64,000 nt of DNA from Patagioenas fasciata (taxonomy: Eukaryota > Chordata > Aves > Columbiformes > Columbidae), in assembly GCF_037038585.1 (NCBI RefSeq), contig NC_092524.1, positions 67,196,552 to 67,260,551 of the forward strand, given 5' to 3'. The position numbers and the translations under genes are program-made. The notes under the pieces are model-generated. The model did not search any database, was not told the origin of the DNA, and was given only the letters and a program-made list of their open reading frames with translations. This document shows positions 50,201 through 59,290 of the stretch, in pieces (the first letter of the stretch is position 1; each line of letters starts with the position of its first letter).

Positions 50201-53200
50201 ACTGTTAGATGCAAACCCCTGAGATCCAGCCTCTGCCTCTCCTCGCCCCTTCTCTTGCTGTAAAACTCACTGTCAAGCTACCTGCTGTATGTCTAACATA
50301 CACTTCCCTCCCCAGCTGCTCTCGATTCATTTTTCATTTGCAACATTTACTTAATTCTTCAAAAAGTTACAGTCCGGGCCGCGCTGCTGTGCTGCCCCTG
50401 CGTTCTACGTCAGCCTGGCCACACCGAGCCAAAGTAAAACCCATGAAAACAGCACAAAAAACCTGCTGGATCGAACTACGTGCTTTTTAACAAGCATCCC
50501 TTTTATTATCGGTGTGTTACAGGTGTAAGCACATCATTTTTCTTGAATTATTTTCATAAAGCAAGGAGTGTCGGAGCTGCAGCCACCGAGAAACACCCCT
50601 GATCCTGGAACATAAAGCAAAGAAGTGAAGATAACACCTGTCACATTATACCCACCTAAATCCTCAAACGAGATCAGAATTTACTCAGTCAATGCTTAAA
50701 AATCAACCAGTCTCCTATAATCTCAGACTTCAATGAATCTTGCTTGAAAAGTTCTATTTATTTCTCTCCAAACTTACTCAAGCTAATGAAAAGGATGTGT
50801 AACAGGCATGTAACAGTTTTCCCCGCTTCGCTGGGTGCGCAAGCAACATCATTTTGTGCGAAATATGGAAAATCCATGAAGTTGTTGTTCTATCAACCCC
50901 AACAAACAGATAACGAGCAGATGAACAGGCACACTAAACAAAAGAGCTTCAAAGTATTACAAATGTTCCTAACAAAACGAAAGTGGCATTAAAAACATGA
51001 AACTGAAAAGCAGTACACACCTTCAATGCAATTTTGACTCTTTTAATCTTTTTGACCTTTTCAACTGTCTTTGTGCCGAAAATGTAGAAAGCAGATTGAA
51101 AGAATGTTAGTACGACAGCTGACGAGATCACCAGCAGATTAATAACAGTCAGAATATTCAATTTGAAAGCAAAGAATCAGACATTTTCCCTAGAACTTGT
51201 GCGAAACAACTAGGTTTTGTCCACCCAGATGCAATTCTACCGCCTATTTTATCAAGATGACATCAAAACCAACCACTGTACATATATTTATTTTCAAAAG
51301 CGTTCAGCACGCAACTTACAGGATTGAGTGTATTACATTGGTCTATGGGATTCTTGTAATCCGTCTTCAGTTCATCAAATGCTATGATCTAGGAAAAAAA
51401 TAAAGGAAACAGTTGTGATTCTTCAATTCATGAGCAACAATGTCTTTTATGCCTGAAAAATAACATTTCAGTACAGAGCCTTAAGTCCAACTGCTGCCAC
51501 ATTGAGGAACATCATTTCTCTAAGGTCATAAACCCAGAGGTGAGACCCTTCTCAAACAGGTTATAAAACAAGAAAGAGAAGATACTTCAGGCATTCACCT
51601 CTATGCACACATTCTCTCTTTATTTCCCCACCAACAACTGGTTTCCCAGATCAGGTTCAACAGTTTTAACCCCACTCGCCAAACCTCGCGAGTGACTCTT
51701 GGAACCTGGCACAGGGATCACTAACGAAGAAAAAAGCAACAGCAAACCTAAAAGCAGCCAAATGTTCTGTCTCATTACCCTCAAACTGAATGCTGACCCC
51801 GCAGGTATGTCCAAGATGTGCATCTATTACAAAAACCTACATATACTCCACCTTTTCATGCCATAAAAATCAAAGACACAGCATGAAATACGACAAAAGC
51901 CACGTGTACAGAACAAGTGTCACACCAAACATGACAAATCTTAGAATTATAGAATCATTTCAGTGGGAAGAGACACTCAGGATCCTCGAGTCCAACCATA
52001 ATGTAATTGTGGCACTAAGCCATGTCCCTGAGAACCTCGTCTAAATGCCTTTTAAACCCCTCCAGGGATGGTGACTCCAGCACTGCCCTGGGCAGCCTGT
52101 TCCAATGCCCAACAGCCCTTTCCAGGAATAAATTGTTCCCAGTATCCAATCTAAACCTCTCCTCATGCAACTTGAGGCCATTTCCTCTCATCCTATCACT
52201 TGCTACTTGTCTTAAGACCAACTTATTGTCACTATAAGATTCATTTATATTCAGTATAAACCCAAATACGTTTACAGGACAGGGCTTATATTACAACAGA
52301 ACCGTTTTTTGCTAAGGATAACTACAAAGCTTGAAATAGTGCCAAGAACATCCTCCTCCTCACATCCTTTCCTATGGCAGCTTCTCAGAGCTGAGCCACA
52401 GGAGGTTCTGGCTCTCCCTGTGTCGGCTTCAAGATAGAAAACCTTCAAAAAGCAATAATAAAGAAAATACCAAAAATTAAGTCTTAATATAAAGCATGAA
52501 AAGACTGCAACACATAAGTGATTACTTCTATTAAATAAGGAGTCAAACTGACTGCAGACTAAAGCATTTCCAACAACTCTTTTAAAAAAGGAACTGATTC
52601 AAAATACTGTTTAATTAAATGGATGAATCTTGTATCAGCACTTGAAACTCCATTCTATTCACAGTCAAGCACTGCCACATTTCCACATCTTCAACAAAAC
52701 AGTGAAGCCGGGGACCAGCTGTGGTACCGCAGCTGCCTCCCAGCTCTGTGAGTCCTGGGGGGGTGACCCGGCACTTCAGCAGCCTGAGCTGTTTGGGAGG
52801 TCACAGAATTACAGAATGATTTGGGTTGGAAAGGACCTTAAAGCTCATCCAGAGCCACCCCTGCCATGAGCAGGGACATCTTCACCAGCTCAGGTTGCTC
52901 AGAGCCCCGTCCAGCCTGGTGTACAGAATCACAGAATCATTTTGGTAGGAAAAGACCCTCAAGATCATCGAATCCAACTGTTAACCCACCCTGGCACTGC
53001 CCCATGTCCCTGAGAACTTCATCTCTGTGTCTGTCCAACCCTCCAGGGATGGTGACTCCAGCACTGCCCTGGGCAGCCTGTTCCAATGCCCAACAGCCCT
53101 TTTGGGGAAGAAATTGTTCCCCAGATCCAACCTCAACCTCCCCTGGCGCAACTTGAGCCCTGGGACATCTCCCGGGATGGGGCATCCACAGCTTCCCTGC

Positions 53201-53679
53201 GCAGCCTGTTCCGGGGCCTCCCGACCCTCATGGGGAAGAATTTCTTCTTTACTTCTAATTTAAGCCTCTCATTTTTTAGTTCAAAGCCGTTACCCCTTGT
53301 TCTATCGCTCCAGGCCTTTGCAAAGTCCCTCTCCAGCCGCTGGACACCCCGCCAGCCCCAGGCGGTGAGACCTGCAGGGACCTCCAGCCTTCACAAACAA
53401 AACCCTTTGGGGGTTTCTCATGGACGGACAGACGGGCCCCGGCTCGGCCTCCACGGGAGAGCGGGCCCGGGGAGCCGCGGCCCCTCGGGCAAGGGCCGCA
53501 CCGACGGGACCGGCCCCGCCCCGCGGCCGCTCCCTCAGCCCGGGCCGCGTGACACCCGCGAAGGGCCGCCCGCTTCCCTCCCCCGTTCCCGCACTCACAT
53601 GCCAGATGGCGAAGAAGATGAGGGCGGCCGTGAGCAGCAGCGCCAACATGTAGCAGAAGGCGGCGAACGTGAAGGCCAT
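47188..53679 (-). CDS. CNIH1: CNIH1, cornichon family ER cargo-export receptor
   Basis: Five minus-strand coding exons join in frame: 53599-53679, 51320-51388, 48192-48304, 47693-47836 and 47188-47215 (435 bases, 144 residues plus stop). This is the length of mammalian CNIH1. Cornichons are small polytopic ER membrane proteins that load cargo such as TGF-alpha-type ligands into COPII vesicles. Visible parts: an N-terminal hydrophobic helix ([20 protein letters not shown]), the [14 protein letters not shown] loop, [36 protein letters not shown], then [12 protein letters not shown] and a C-terminal membrane segment ending VLVSS. The extra loop typical of the AMPA-receptor subunits CNIH2 and CNIH3 is absent, which points to CNIH1. 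The start codon sits in a perfect GCCGCCATGG context inside a CpG island. Introns 1 and 2 are large; intron 1 holds CR1 insertions. Confidence 0.97.
47693..47836 (-). CDS. CNIH1: CNIH1 coding exon 4
   Basis: Acceptor CGCTTCCAG, donor TATGG/GTAAGT. It completes Arg88 and encodes residues 89-135 ([40 protein letters not shown]), including the last long membrane segment. Confidence 0.97.
48192..48304 (-). CDS. CNIH1: CNIH1 coding exon 3
   Basis: Acceptor CTTTTCCAG, donor GGAG/GTAATA. It encodes residues 51-87 ([16 protein letters not shown] through PLLAYHIW) and two bases of Arg88, covering two hydrophobic stretches. Confidence 0.97.
51320..51388 (-). CDS. CNIH1: CNIH1 coding exon 2
   Basis: Acceptor TTTTTTTCCTAG, donor CCT/GTAAGT. 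It encodes residues 28-50 ([14 protein letters not shown], then IDQCNTLNP). The 69-base size shows there is no CNIH2/3-type insertion here. Confidence 0.97.
51943..52209 (-). mobile_element. CR1 LINE in CNIH1 intron 1
   Basis: A 3' part of CR1 on the minus strand, in the same orientation as the gene. It runs from its 3' tip (AATTATAGAATCATTTCAGT) to CATTTCCTCTCATCCTATCA. Same subfamily as the copies at 3.96, 52.92 and 58.95 kb. Confidence 0.92.
52801..53345 (-). mobile_element. CR1 LINE (host copy) split by a second CR1
   Basis: A minus-strand CR1 in CNIH1 intron 1. The 3' part is 52801-52919 (TCACAGAATTACAGAATGAT to CCGTCCAGCCTGG) and the rest is 53159-53345 (CCTGGGACATCTCCCGGGAT to about CTCTCCAGCC). 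The two halves join in register when compared with the intact plus-strand relative at 35.2-35.5 kb. Its distal end lies about 250 bases inside the donor of CNIH1 exon 1. Confidence 0.9.
52920..53158 (-). mobile_element. CR1 LINE nested inside an older CR1
   Basis: A second minus-strand CR1 of a different subfamily (GACTCCAGCACTGCCCTGGG, then GAAATTGTTCCCCAGATCC) inserted into the host copy. CCTGG occurs on both sides (52915-52919 and 53159-53163). The intact relative in CDKN3 intron 2 already contains CCTGGCCTGGG (complement of about 35392-35402), so this is native sequence and not a target-site duplication. Confidence 0.88.
53599..53679 (-). CDS. CNIH1: CNIH1 coding exon 1
   Basis: Residues 1-27, from ATG to FFAIWH, essentially the first membrane helix. 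Donor CAT/GTGAGT, phase 0. Start context GCCGCCATGG. Confidence 0.96.
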
Positions 53680-53771
53680 GGCGGCGGGGCGGGCGAGCCG
53701 CGGCGGGGCCGAGCGGCGCGGGGGCTGCCGGGAGCGATCATTCACCGCCGGGCCGCGCCGGGGCCTCAGCC

Positions 53772-53781
53772 GCGCATGCGC
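53772..53781. promoter_or_regulatory. CNIH1: NRF1 site core
   Basis: The palindromic decamer GCGCATGCGC within CGCGCATGCGCT; it matches the NRF1 consensus except for the last base. It is placed where a CNIH1 core promoter is expected. Confidence 0.55.
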
Positions 53782-53885
53782 TACCCCGCCCGCAGCGCCC
53801 CCTGCCGGGGCCCGCCGGCACCGCCGCCACGGCGCGGGCGCCATTTCCCTGAGAGGGGTTTGTTCGCTACCGGATCGGTACTTGT

Positions 53886-54394
53886 GAATCACAGGGTGGT
53901 TGGGTTGAAGGGACCTCTGTAGATCCTCCAGTCCAACCCCCCTGCTCACGCAGGGTCACAGAGCAGATCACACAGGTCGGTCCAGGGGGTTTGAATGTCT
54001 CAGAGAAGGAGACTCCACACCCGCTCTGGGCAGCCTGGGCCAGGCTCTGGCACCTCCCAGCAATGAAGTTTCTGCTCATGTTCAGATGGAGCCTCCTGTG
54101 TTTCAGTCTGTGCCCGTTGCCCCTCACCCCGGCGTTGGGCACCACTGCACAGAGTCTGGTCCATCCTCTGACACCCACCCTGAGATATTGATCCCATTGA
54201 TCAGATCCCTCTCAGCTTCTCTTCTCCAGCTTAACAGCCCCAGCTCTCTCAGTGTCTCCTCATCACAAAGATGCTCCAGACCCCTCAGCATCTTTGTGTC
54301 CCTCCCATGGACTCCCTCCAGTAATTCCTTGTCCTTCTTAAACTGGGGAGCCCAGAACTGGACACACAACTCCTCATCACGGCAGAGTAGATGA
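53886..54394 (-). mobile_element. CR1 LINE just upstream of CNIH1
   Basis: About 500 bases of minus-strand CR1, starting at GAATCACAGGGTGGTTGGGT and passing through GACTCCACACCCGCTCTGGG and TCAGTGTCTCCTCATCACAA. It sits about 200 bases upstream of CNIH1 exon 1 and abuts the CpG island. It is more divergent than the 44.5 kb copy. Confidence 0.9.
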
Positions 54395-55283
54395 TAAGCA
54401 GATACGGTGTTTTTCAGGTTGAGATGCATGAGATTGGTGCAATCACAATAGTGACATTTTGGAGGGAAAGACCAGGTAAATCTGAGCGATGTCTGGAGAA
54501 GAGGGAGACGGCAAATGGCTCTCAGGAAGAATTACTGCGGCAGGGTGTGTGGTGGGTGCCCCGGGAGGTTACAGGTTTATACAGTCCCACATCGATCCAG
54601 TTTGGGTCTTGCTCAGAAAGTACAGCAAGAAAAATCATTTGAGAACATCACGTATTTTCCTTCTGCGGGGTCATATAAAAGTCATTTCAGTTTTAAGCAA
54701 CAATACCTTGCAATAAAGGAAAGGCTGGGTCGTGTTTGTGCAATCATCTCCGCACAAGCAGCGCAGTGATTTCCAAAAAACTAACAGCTGCCAAATAGTA
54801 AATAATATTTTCCAGTGATATCTGCTGGAAAGCTTATCATACAATTAATTGTCAAAATGGGAGATGAGCACTTTTATTTCCTTCACCAAAATAAGAGGGA
54901 AAACTGGAGCAAATGAGTCACCTTTAGGAAGTCAGTTGTTGCGAACATACTTATCTTTCAGTATAAAATCACTCATCTCGTCCCCAAACTACACCCATAA
55001 AACCACTGTGGTGTCATTATGACCAACAAAACTACAGTGTGAAACCTGGAAAACAGATCTAAAAATTAACCTTAGTGAATATTAATTAAAAGGTAAAGAA
55101 AATAAAAGCACGAGAGAGCACGGGGTGGGTGCCCCAGCCCGGACAGCTGCCCGTGGAACCCCCCCACACCCTCCCGAGGGGACCAGCCGGGGTGACCATG
55201 AGCAGTAAGGACAGCAGAAAAGGTTGAGCCTAATGTGATTGCCCCCCATCCGGGGATGACAGGATGGATTAGGAATAACACCT
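54395..55283. other. Intergenic, no gene seen
   Basis: Lies between two CR1 copies. A GC-richer patch at 55.11-55.25 kb precedes the next CR1 and may be unrecognised repeat; nothing in it supports a gene. Confidence 0.45.
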
Positions 55284-55767
55284 CGAATCCTGGGGGCAGT
55301 TTTGGGCCCCTCATGACGAGAAAGCCCTTGAGGTGCTGGAGCGAGTTGAGAGAGGGAATGGAGCTGGGGAAGGGGCTGGAGCACAAGTGTGATGGGAGCA
55401 GCTGAGGGACCTGGGGGGTTCAGCTGGAGAACAGGAGCTGAGGGGAGACCTTCTGATCTCTGAACTGCCTGAAAGGAGCTTGGAGCCAGGGGGGGTCGGG
55501 CTCTGCTCCCCAGGAACAAGCGCCAGGAGCAGAGGAAACGGCCTCAAGTTGCACCAGGGGAGGTTGAGGTTGGAGCTGGGGAACAATTTCTTCCCCAAAG
55601 GGCTGTGGGGCATTGGAACAGGCTGCCCAGGGCAGTGCTGGAGTCACCATCCCTGGAGGGGTTCAAAAACACATAGATGAGCTTCTCAGGGACATGGTTT
55701 AGTGCTACTATTAACAGTTGGACTCAGTGATCTCAAGGGTCTTTTCCAACCAAAATGATTCTATGAT
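55284..55767 (+). mobile_element. CR1 LINE, plus orientation
   Basis: A plus-strand CR1 starting around AATCCTGGGGGCAGTTTTGG and passing through GAAAGCCCTTGAGGTGCTGG and GGCTGCCCAGGGCAGTGCTG. It ends in the terminal repeat GATTCTATGA. It is the only plus-strand copy of this subfamily in the right half of the window. Confidence 0.9.
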
Positions 55768-56825
55768 ACTTCACTTGGCCTTATTTCTAAGCACACTGTT
55801 TATTTCTTACTTTGAGTAGCCTCAGGCCACACGGATACACTTGTTCTCAAGGCTATTTGACTGGACTTTGCTGGAAAACCTGACGTTCAGCATTTAAACT
55901 CCCCATTCCTGGCTTTCCCTAAGCCATCCAGAAGGGTCATTTGCATCAGAAAAGCTATGGGAGGTAAAGACACAGAGAATATGTGCAGAGATGCTGCTAC
56001 ACCTTTGGACTGGGGAGCGCTGGTTTTGCACTGCGATATGGAAAACACTGTGATCCATTCAAGGTAGATATTTACTTTCAAAGAAACACAGATTTAGTGA
56101 CCATCACTGTCTGTTTGAATACACAGGTCATCGCAGCAGTAAATTCCTTCACAGCACTCCAGCTGTTACAGATGCTGATGGGTTTGGATTGGGATGTATG
56201 ATCCATATGAGCCGAAACACCGGGAAAGAAAAGGGAACCAAAACATCTGTTCTACACCACAATAAACGAAGCTGTTGCTAATTATAGTCTGTGTTCTTGT
56301 ACGACACAATGTTGTGCAATCGGGATGTGTTGTAGCAGATGTAAAAAGGTGTGTCAGCCATGTACTTGCATTTGCAACTAATACTGGTTCTGCCTCAAGG
56401 AATGCAAAGTTTTACTACCTCTGATGCTTTACACACCATTCAACCGCAAGTATCCTGTCAGGAGAAATGGAAGGCAGCTATAATCTTGTGCAACAAAGAT
56501 TTGTTCATTGAGGGATTTCTTGTATTATAGATTATCTATTTAAAACAACACAAAGGGAACTGAAAGGCAAATTCTGTAGAAAAGGGTCTAATTGATTCTC
56601 ATTTCGTCCATTTATTTGGGATCTCTAATCAAACAACTGAGTATCTTCTCAAAATTTTCTCTGATTAAACTTTGCAAACAGTGTAAGGAAGACACAGTGG
56701 CCTACAGCTTTTCAGGCACTTTCCTTTTCTCGCGGACTCATTGAGTTTAATCCTGATTGGAATCCCAAGGGAAAATGCCAGTGTCTTTTCACCTCATCTT
56801 AAATCCCTCTCAAATATTTATCCTT
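55768..56825. other. Intergenic, no gene seen
   Basis: AT-rich DNA without a supported feature. Confidence 0.45.
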
Positions 56826-57165
56826 CACAGAATCCCAGAATGTCAGGGACTGGAAGGGACCTTGAAAGCCCATCTGGTCCAATCCCCCCGCCAAAGCAGG
56901 AACACCCAGCTGAGGTTCCACAGGAAGGTGTCCAGGCGGGTTTGAATGTCTGCACAGAAGGAGACTCCACAGCCTCCCTGGGCAGCCTGGGCCAGGCTCT
57001 GCCACCCTCACCATGAAGAAGTTTCTTCTCAAATTTAAGTGGAACCTCCTATGTTCCAGTTTGTACCCATTACCCCTTGTCCTACCATTGGTTGTCACCG
57101 AGAAGAGCCTGGCTCCATCCTCCTGACACTCACCCTTTATATATCTGTAAACATTAATGAGGTCC
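56826..57165 (-). mobile_element. CR1 LINE 3' fragment
   Basis: A minus-strand CR1 from its 3' tip (CACAGAATCCCAGAATGTCA) through GGAGACTCCACAGCCTCCCT to CTGTAAACATTAATGAGGTC. Same subfamily as the 42.0 and 44.5 kb copies. Confidence 0.92.
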
Positions 57166-58950
57166 TTATTGAAAAACAGTCATCTAATCAGTCAAAATTC
57201 AGTGTGTTACAGTCTGTTCATAAGGAAGATACAGCTGAAGAAAGATGACTGTGGCAGGTCGCAACAGCAGTGCTTTTGCAGGGCTGTGAGGGATGATTAC
57301 AGAGCAACTTCTCTGAATTATTATGGTAGAAATGCATGGGGTAACTACATTCCTCAGCATTAAAAAGAATATCCCTGGGAAAAAATGTTATTTCAGTTAT
57401 AGATATCAGGGACAACTGCTGAACTCAGTAATTAAAATCCTGCTGATGCAAATAAAGCCGTCACTTACTGGGTTTTCAGGAACCTCTCGGAGTGCCTGTG
57501 ACGCAGTCTAGCAGAGCTCACCCTTCTGCACGCCTCTGAAGTACACGTCAGGAGCAGCAGAAGTACAGAGCCCCTGCACCCACCTCATCGATGTGCTAAC
57601 AGACACCAGGATGGAGGGTGCTGGTTCACTGCTCGGCCTTTCATCAGCAGAATGAAAAGATCCAAGGGCTTGTGAATGCAGCAGCTTCCTTCCGAACCGG
57701 CGAATGTCCTTTCCTGTTGCGCTAATTAACTCATCTTTAGAATCCCTGTTTAGGTTCTATCGCTATGTGTGTGACCACGTAAACAAATTCACTTTATAAA
57801 TCCCTTTGCACATGAAATTCTCAAGAGAGACAAGAATCATATTCAAAACTCAATTTCCAAAGGCAGACGCCGCCAGGCATCTCCCCACATCTCATTATGG
57901 AATCCATGCGTGGCCTCAATCCCTCCAACATTTACTGTCAGATGGCAACAGGGGGTTTTTTTAATAGGCTAAACACTGAATACTCAACCTGTCCTTTTAA
58001 TGACAGGGTTTGTTTTTCTCTTGCTGGGTAGAGCTCCGTACAATTCTGAGCCCATGGCCTAGGAGATCAGGCAAAGGGAGCAATGATTGTTTTTTCCATA
58101 ACTATTTTAAAACATGTTGCAGGATTCAGCTGCCCATTAATGAACTAAGAGGGACATTTTCCCAGACTTCCTGTGTTAGCCCAACTGCAGTAGCTCTGAC
58201 ACTGAAAAATGCCACCCTTAGTCCTTACTCCTCATCCAATAACTTTATATTCTGATCCAATTATAAACTGATGCAGTAACATTAACCTGAATAAAGAGAA
58301 GCTGAAACCATAGTGGTGGCGTTTTAAGATTGCGTTACGTCTGGTCCCAAATGACAACACCTAAAAAAGCCTCCCTTGTTAATTATTTCACTGCTAATTG
58401 TTTTAGCAGAAGCACGGTCACCGCTGGATATGGTGGTAAAATTGCGTGAAGGTAGAGCCAGGGCAGATACTTGCTGGGACAAATGAGGTGTTCAGTCCTC
58501 TGCCAGATGAGACATCATTATTGTTCCTGCCCAAAAGGAAGGAAGATACATGTGGTTCCTGCTTTGTATCCAAAAAATCAGCTGGGTAGGGCTGTATCTT
58601 GTCAACGGCCAGAAGATACAGCCCAGTTCTCACAACCTCATGCTCCCCCTCCCCGACCTGCAGCACACTTGAAAATTTAGGAGGGAGAAAAAAGAGTCGG
58701 GAGACTTTGGTCTCTCTGTTCTCCCACAGAAATCCCGTGTGGCCTCAAGTAAGGCACCTTCGGACCTAATGTGTATTTACGCACTTAAATCATACTAAGT
58801 AGGATTTCAAAAGCCTTCATCTACATCTAAATACCTTTACAAATCTTGCTTTTGATCTCTCCAGCTATATCCGTATTATCAAATCAGCTCAAGGCTCTAC
58901 CAATGATGGATATTCACCCCCCAGCTGTTCTTAAGATTTAAGAGCTTCCC
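57166..58950. other. Intergenic, no gene seen
   Basis: No supported exon, RNA or repeat. A patch at about 57.47-57.60 kb has several CpGs and complex sequence but no open frame bounded by splice sites. Confidence 0.45.
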
Positions 58951-59290
58951 TTTGGTTGGGCAGAGACCCTCAAGATCATCAAGTCCAACAGTTAACCCAC
59001 CCCTGTCACTACCCCATGTCCCTCAGAACCTCATTTACGTGCCTGTTCAACCCCTCCAGGGATGGTGACTCCAGCACTGCCCTGGGCAGCCTGTTCCAAT
59101 GCCCAACAGCCCTTTGGGGAAGAAATTGTTCCCAAGATCCAACCTCAACCTCCCCTGGCACAACTTGAAGTTGTTTCCTCTCGTCCTGTTGCTTGTTACT
59201 TGGGAGAAGAGCGTGACCCCCCCTCTTGCTTACAACCTTAAAGTCTTTCTTGTCATGAGGGGCCCAAAACTGACCCCAGGATTTGAAGTT
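58951..59290 (-). mobile_element. CR1 LINE, lacking the 3' tip and internally deleted
   Basis: A minus-strand CR1 that begins without the usual ATTCTATGA-type tip (TTTGGTTGGGCAGAGACCCT). It follows the GACTCCAGCACTGCCCTGGG block, then jumps from CTTGCTTACAACC to TGAGGGGCCCAAAACTGACC, so an internal part is missing. Confidence 0.88.

Larger units (their letters stand above)
53430..53860. promoter_or_regulatory. CNIH1: CNIH1 CpG-island promoter
   Basis: A dense CpG island covering CNIH1 exon 1 and its upstream DNA, without a TATA box. A near-perfect NRF1 site core (GCGCATGCGC, 53772-53781) lies about 95 bases upstream of the start codon. A YY1-like GCCATTTCCC lies at about 53841-53850. This is the pattern of a housekeeping promoter, fitting a general ER export factor. 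The island is flanked by CR1 copies ending near 53345 and starting at 53886. Confidence 0.8.

Noticed and set aside
52915-53163. CCTGG direct repeats as a target-site duplication of the inner CR1
   Set aside because: The uninterrupted relative in CDKN3 intron 2 already has both CCTGG units side by side.
53086-53922. A 278-codon plus-strand open frame, the longest in the window
   Set aside because: It runs antisense through two CR1 pieces and the GC-rich CNIH1 exon 1 island, where stops are rare. It has no family resemblance.
53302-53949. A 215-codon minus-strand open frame over CNIH1 exon 1
   Set aside because: Only the 27 codons from 53679 to 53599 are real CNIH1 coding sequence; the rest is 5' flank, intron and CR1.
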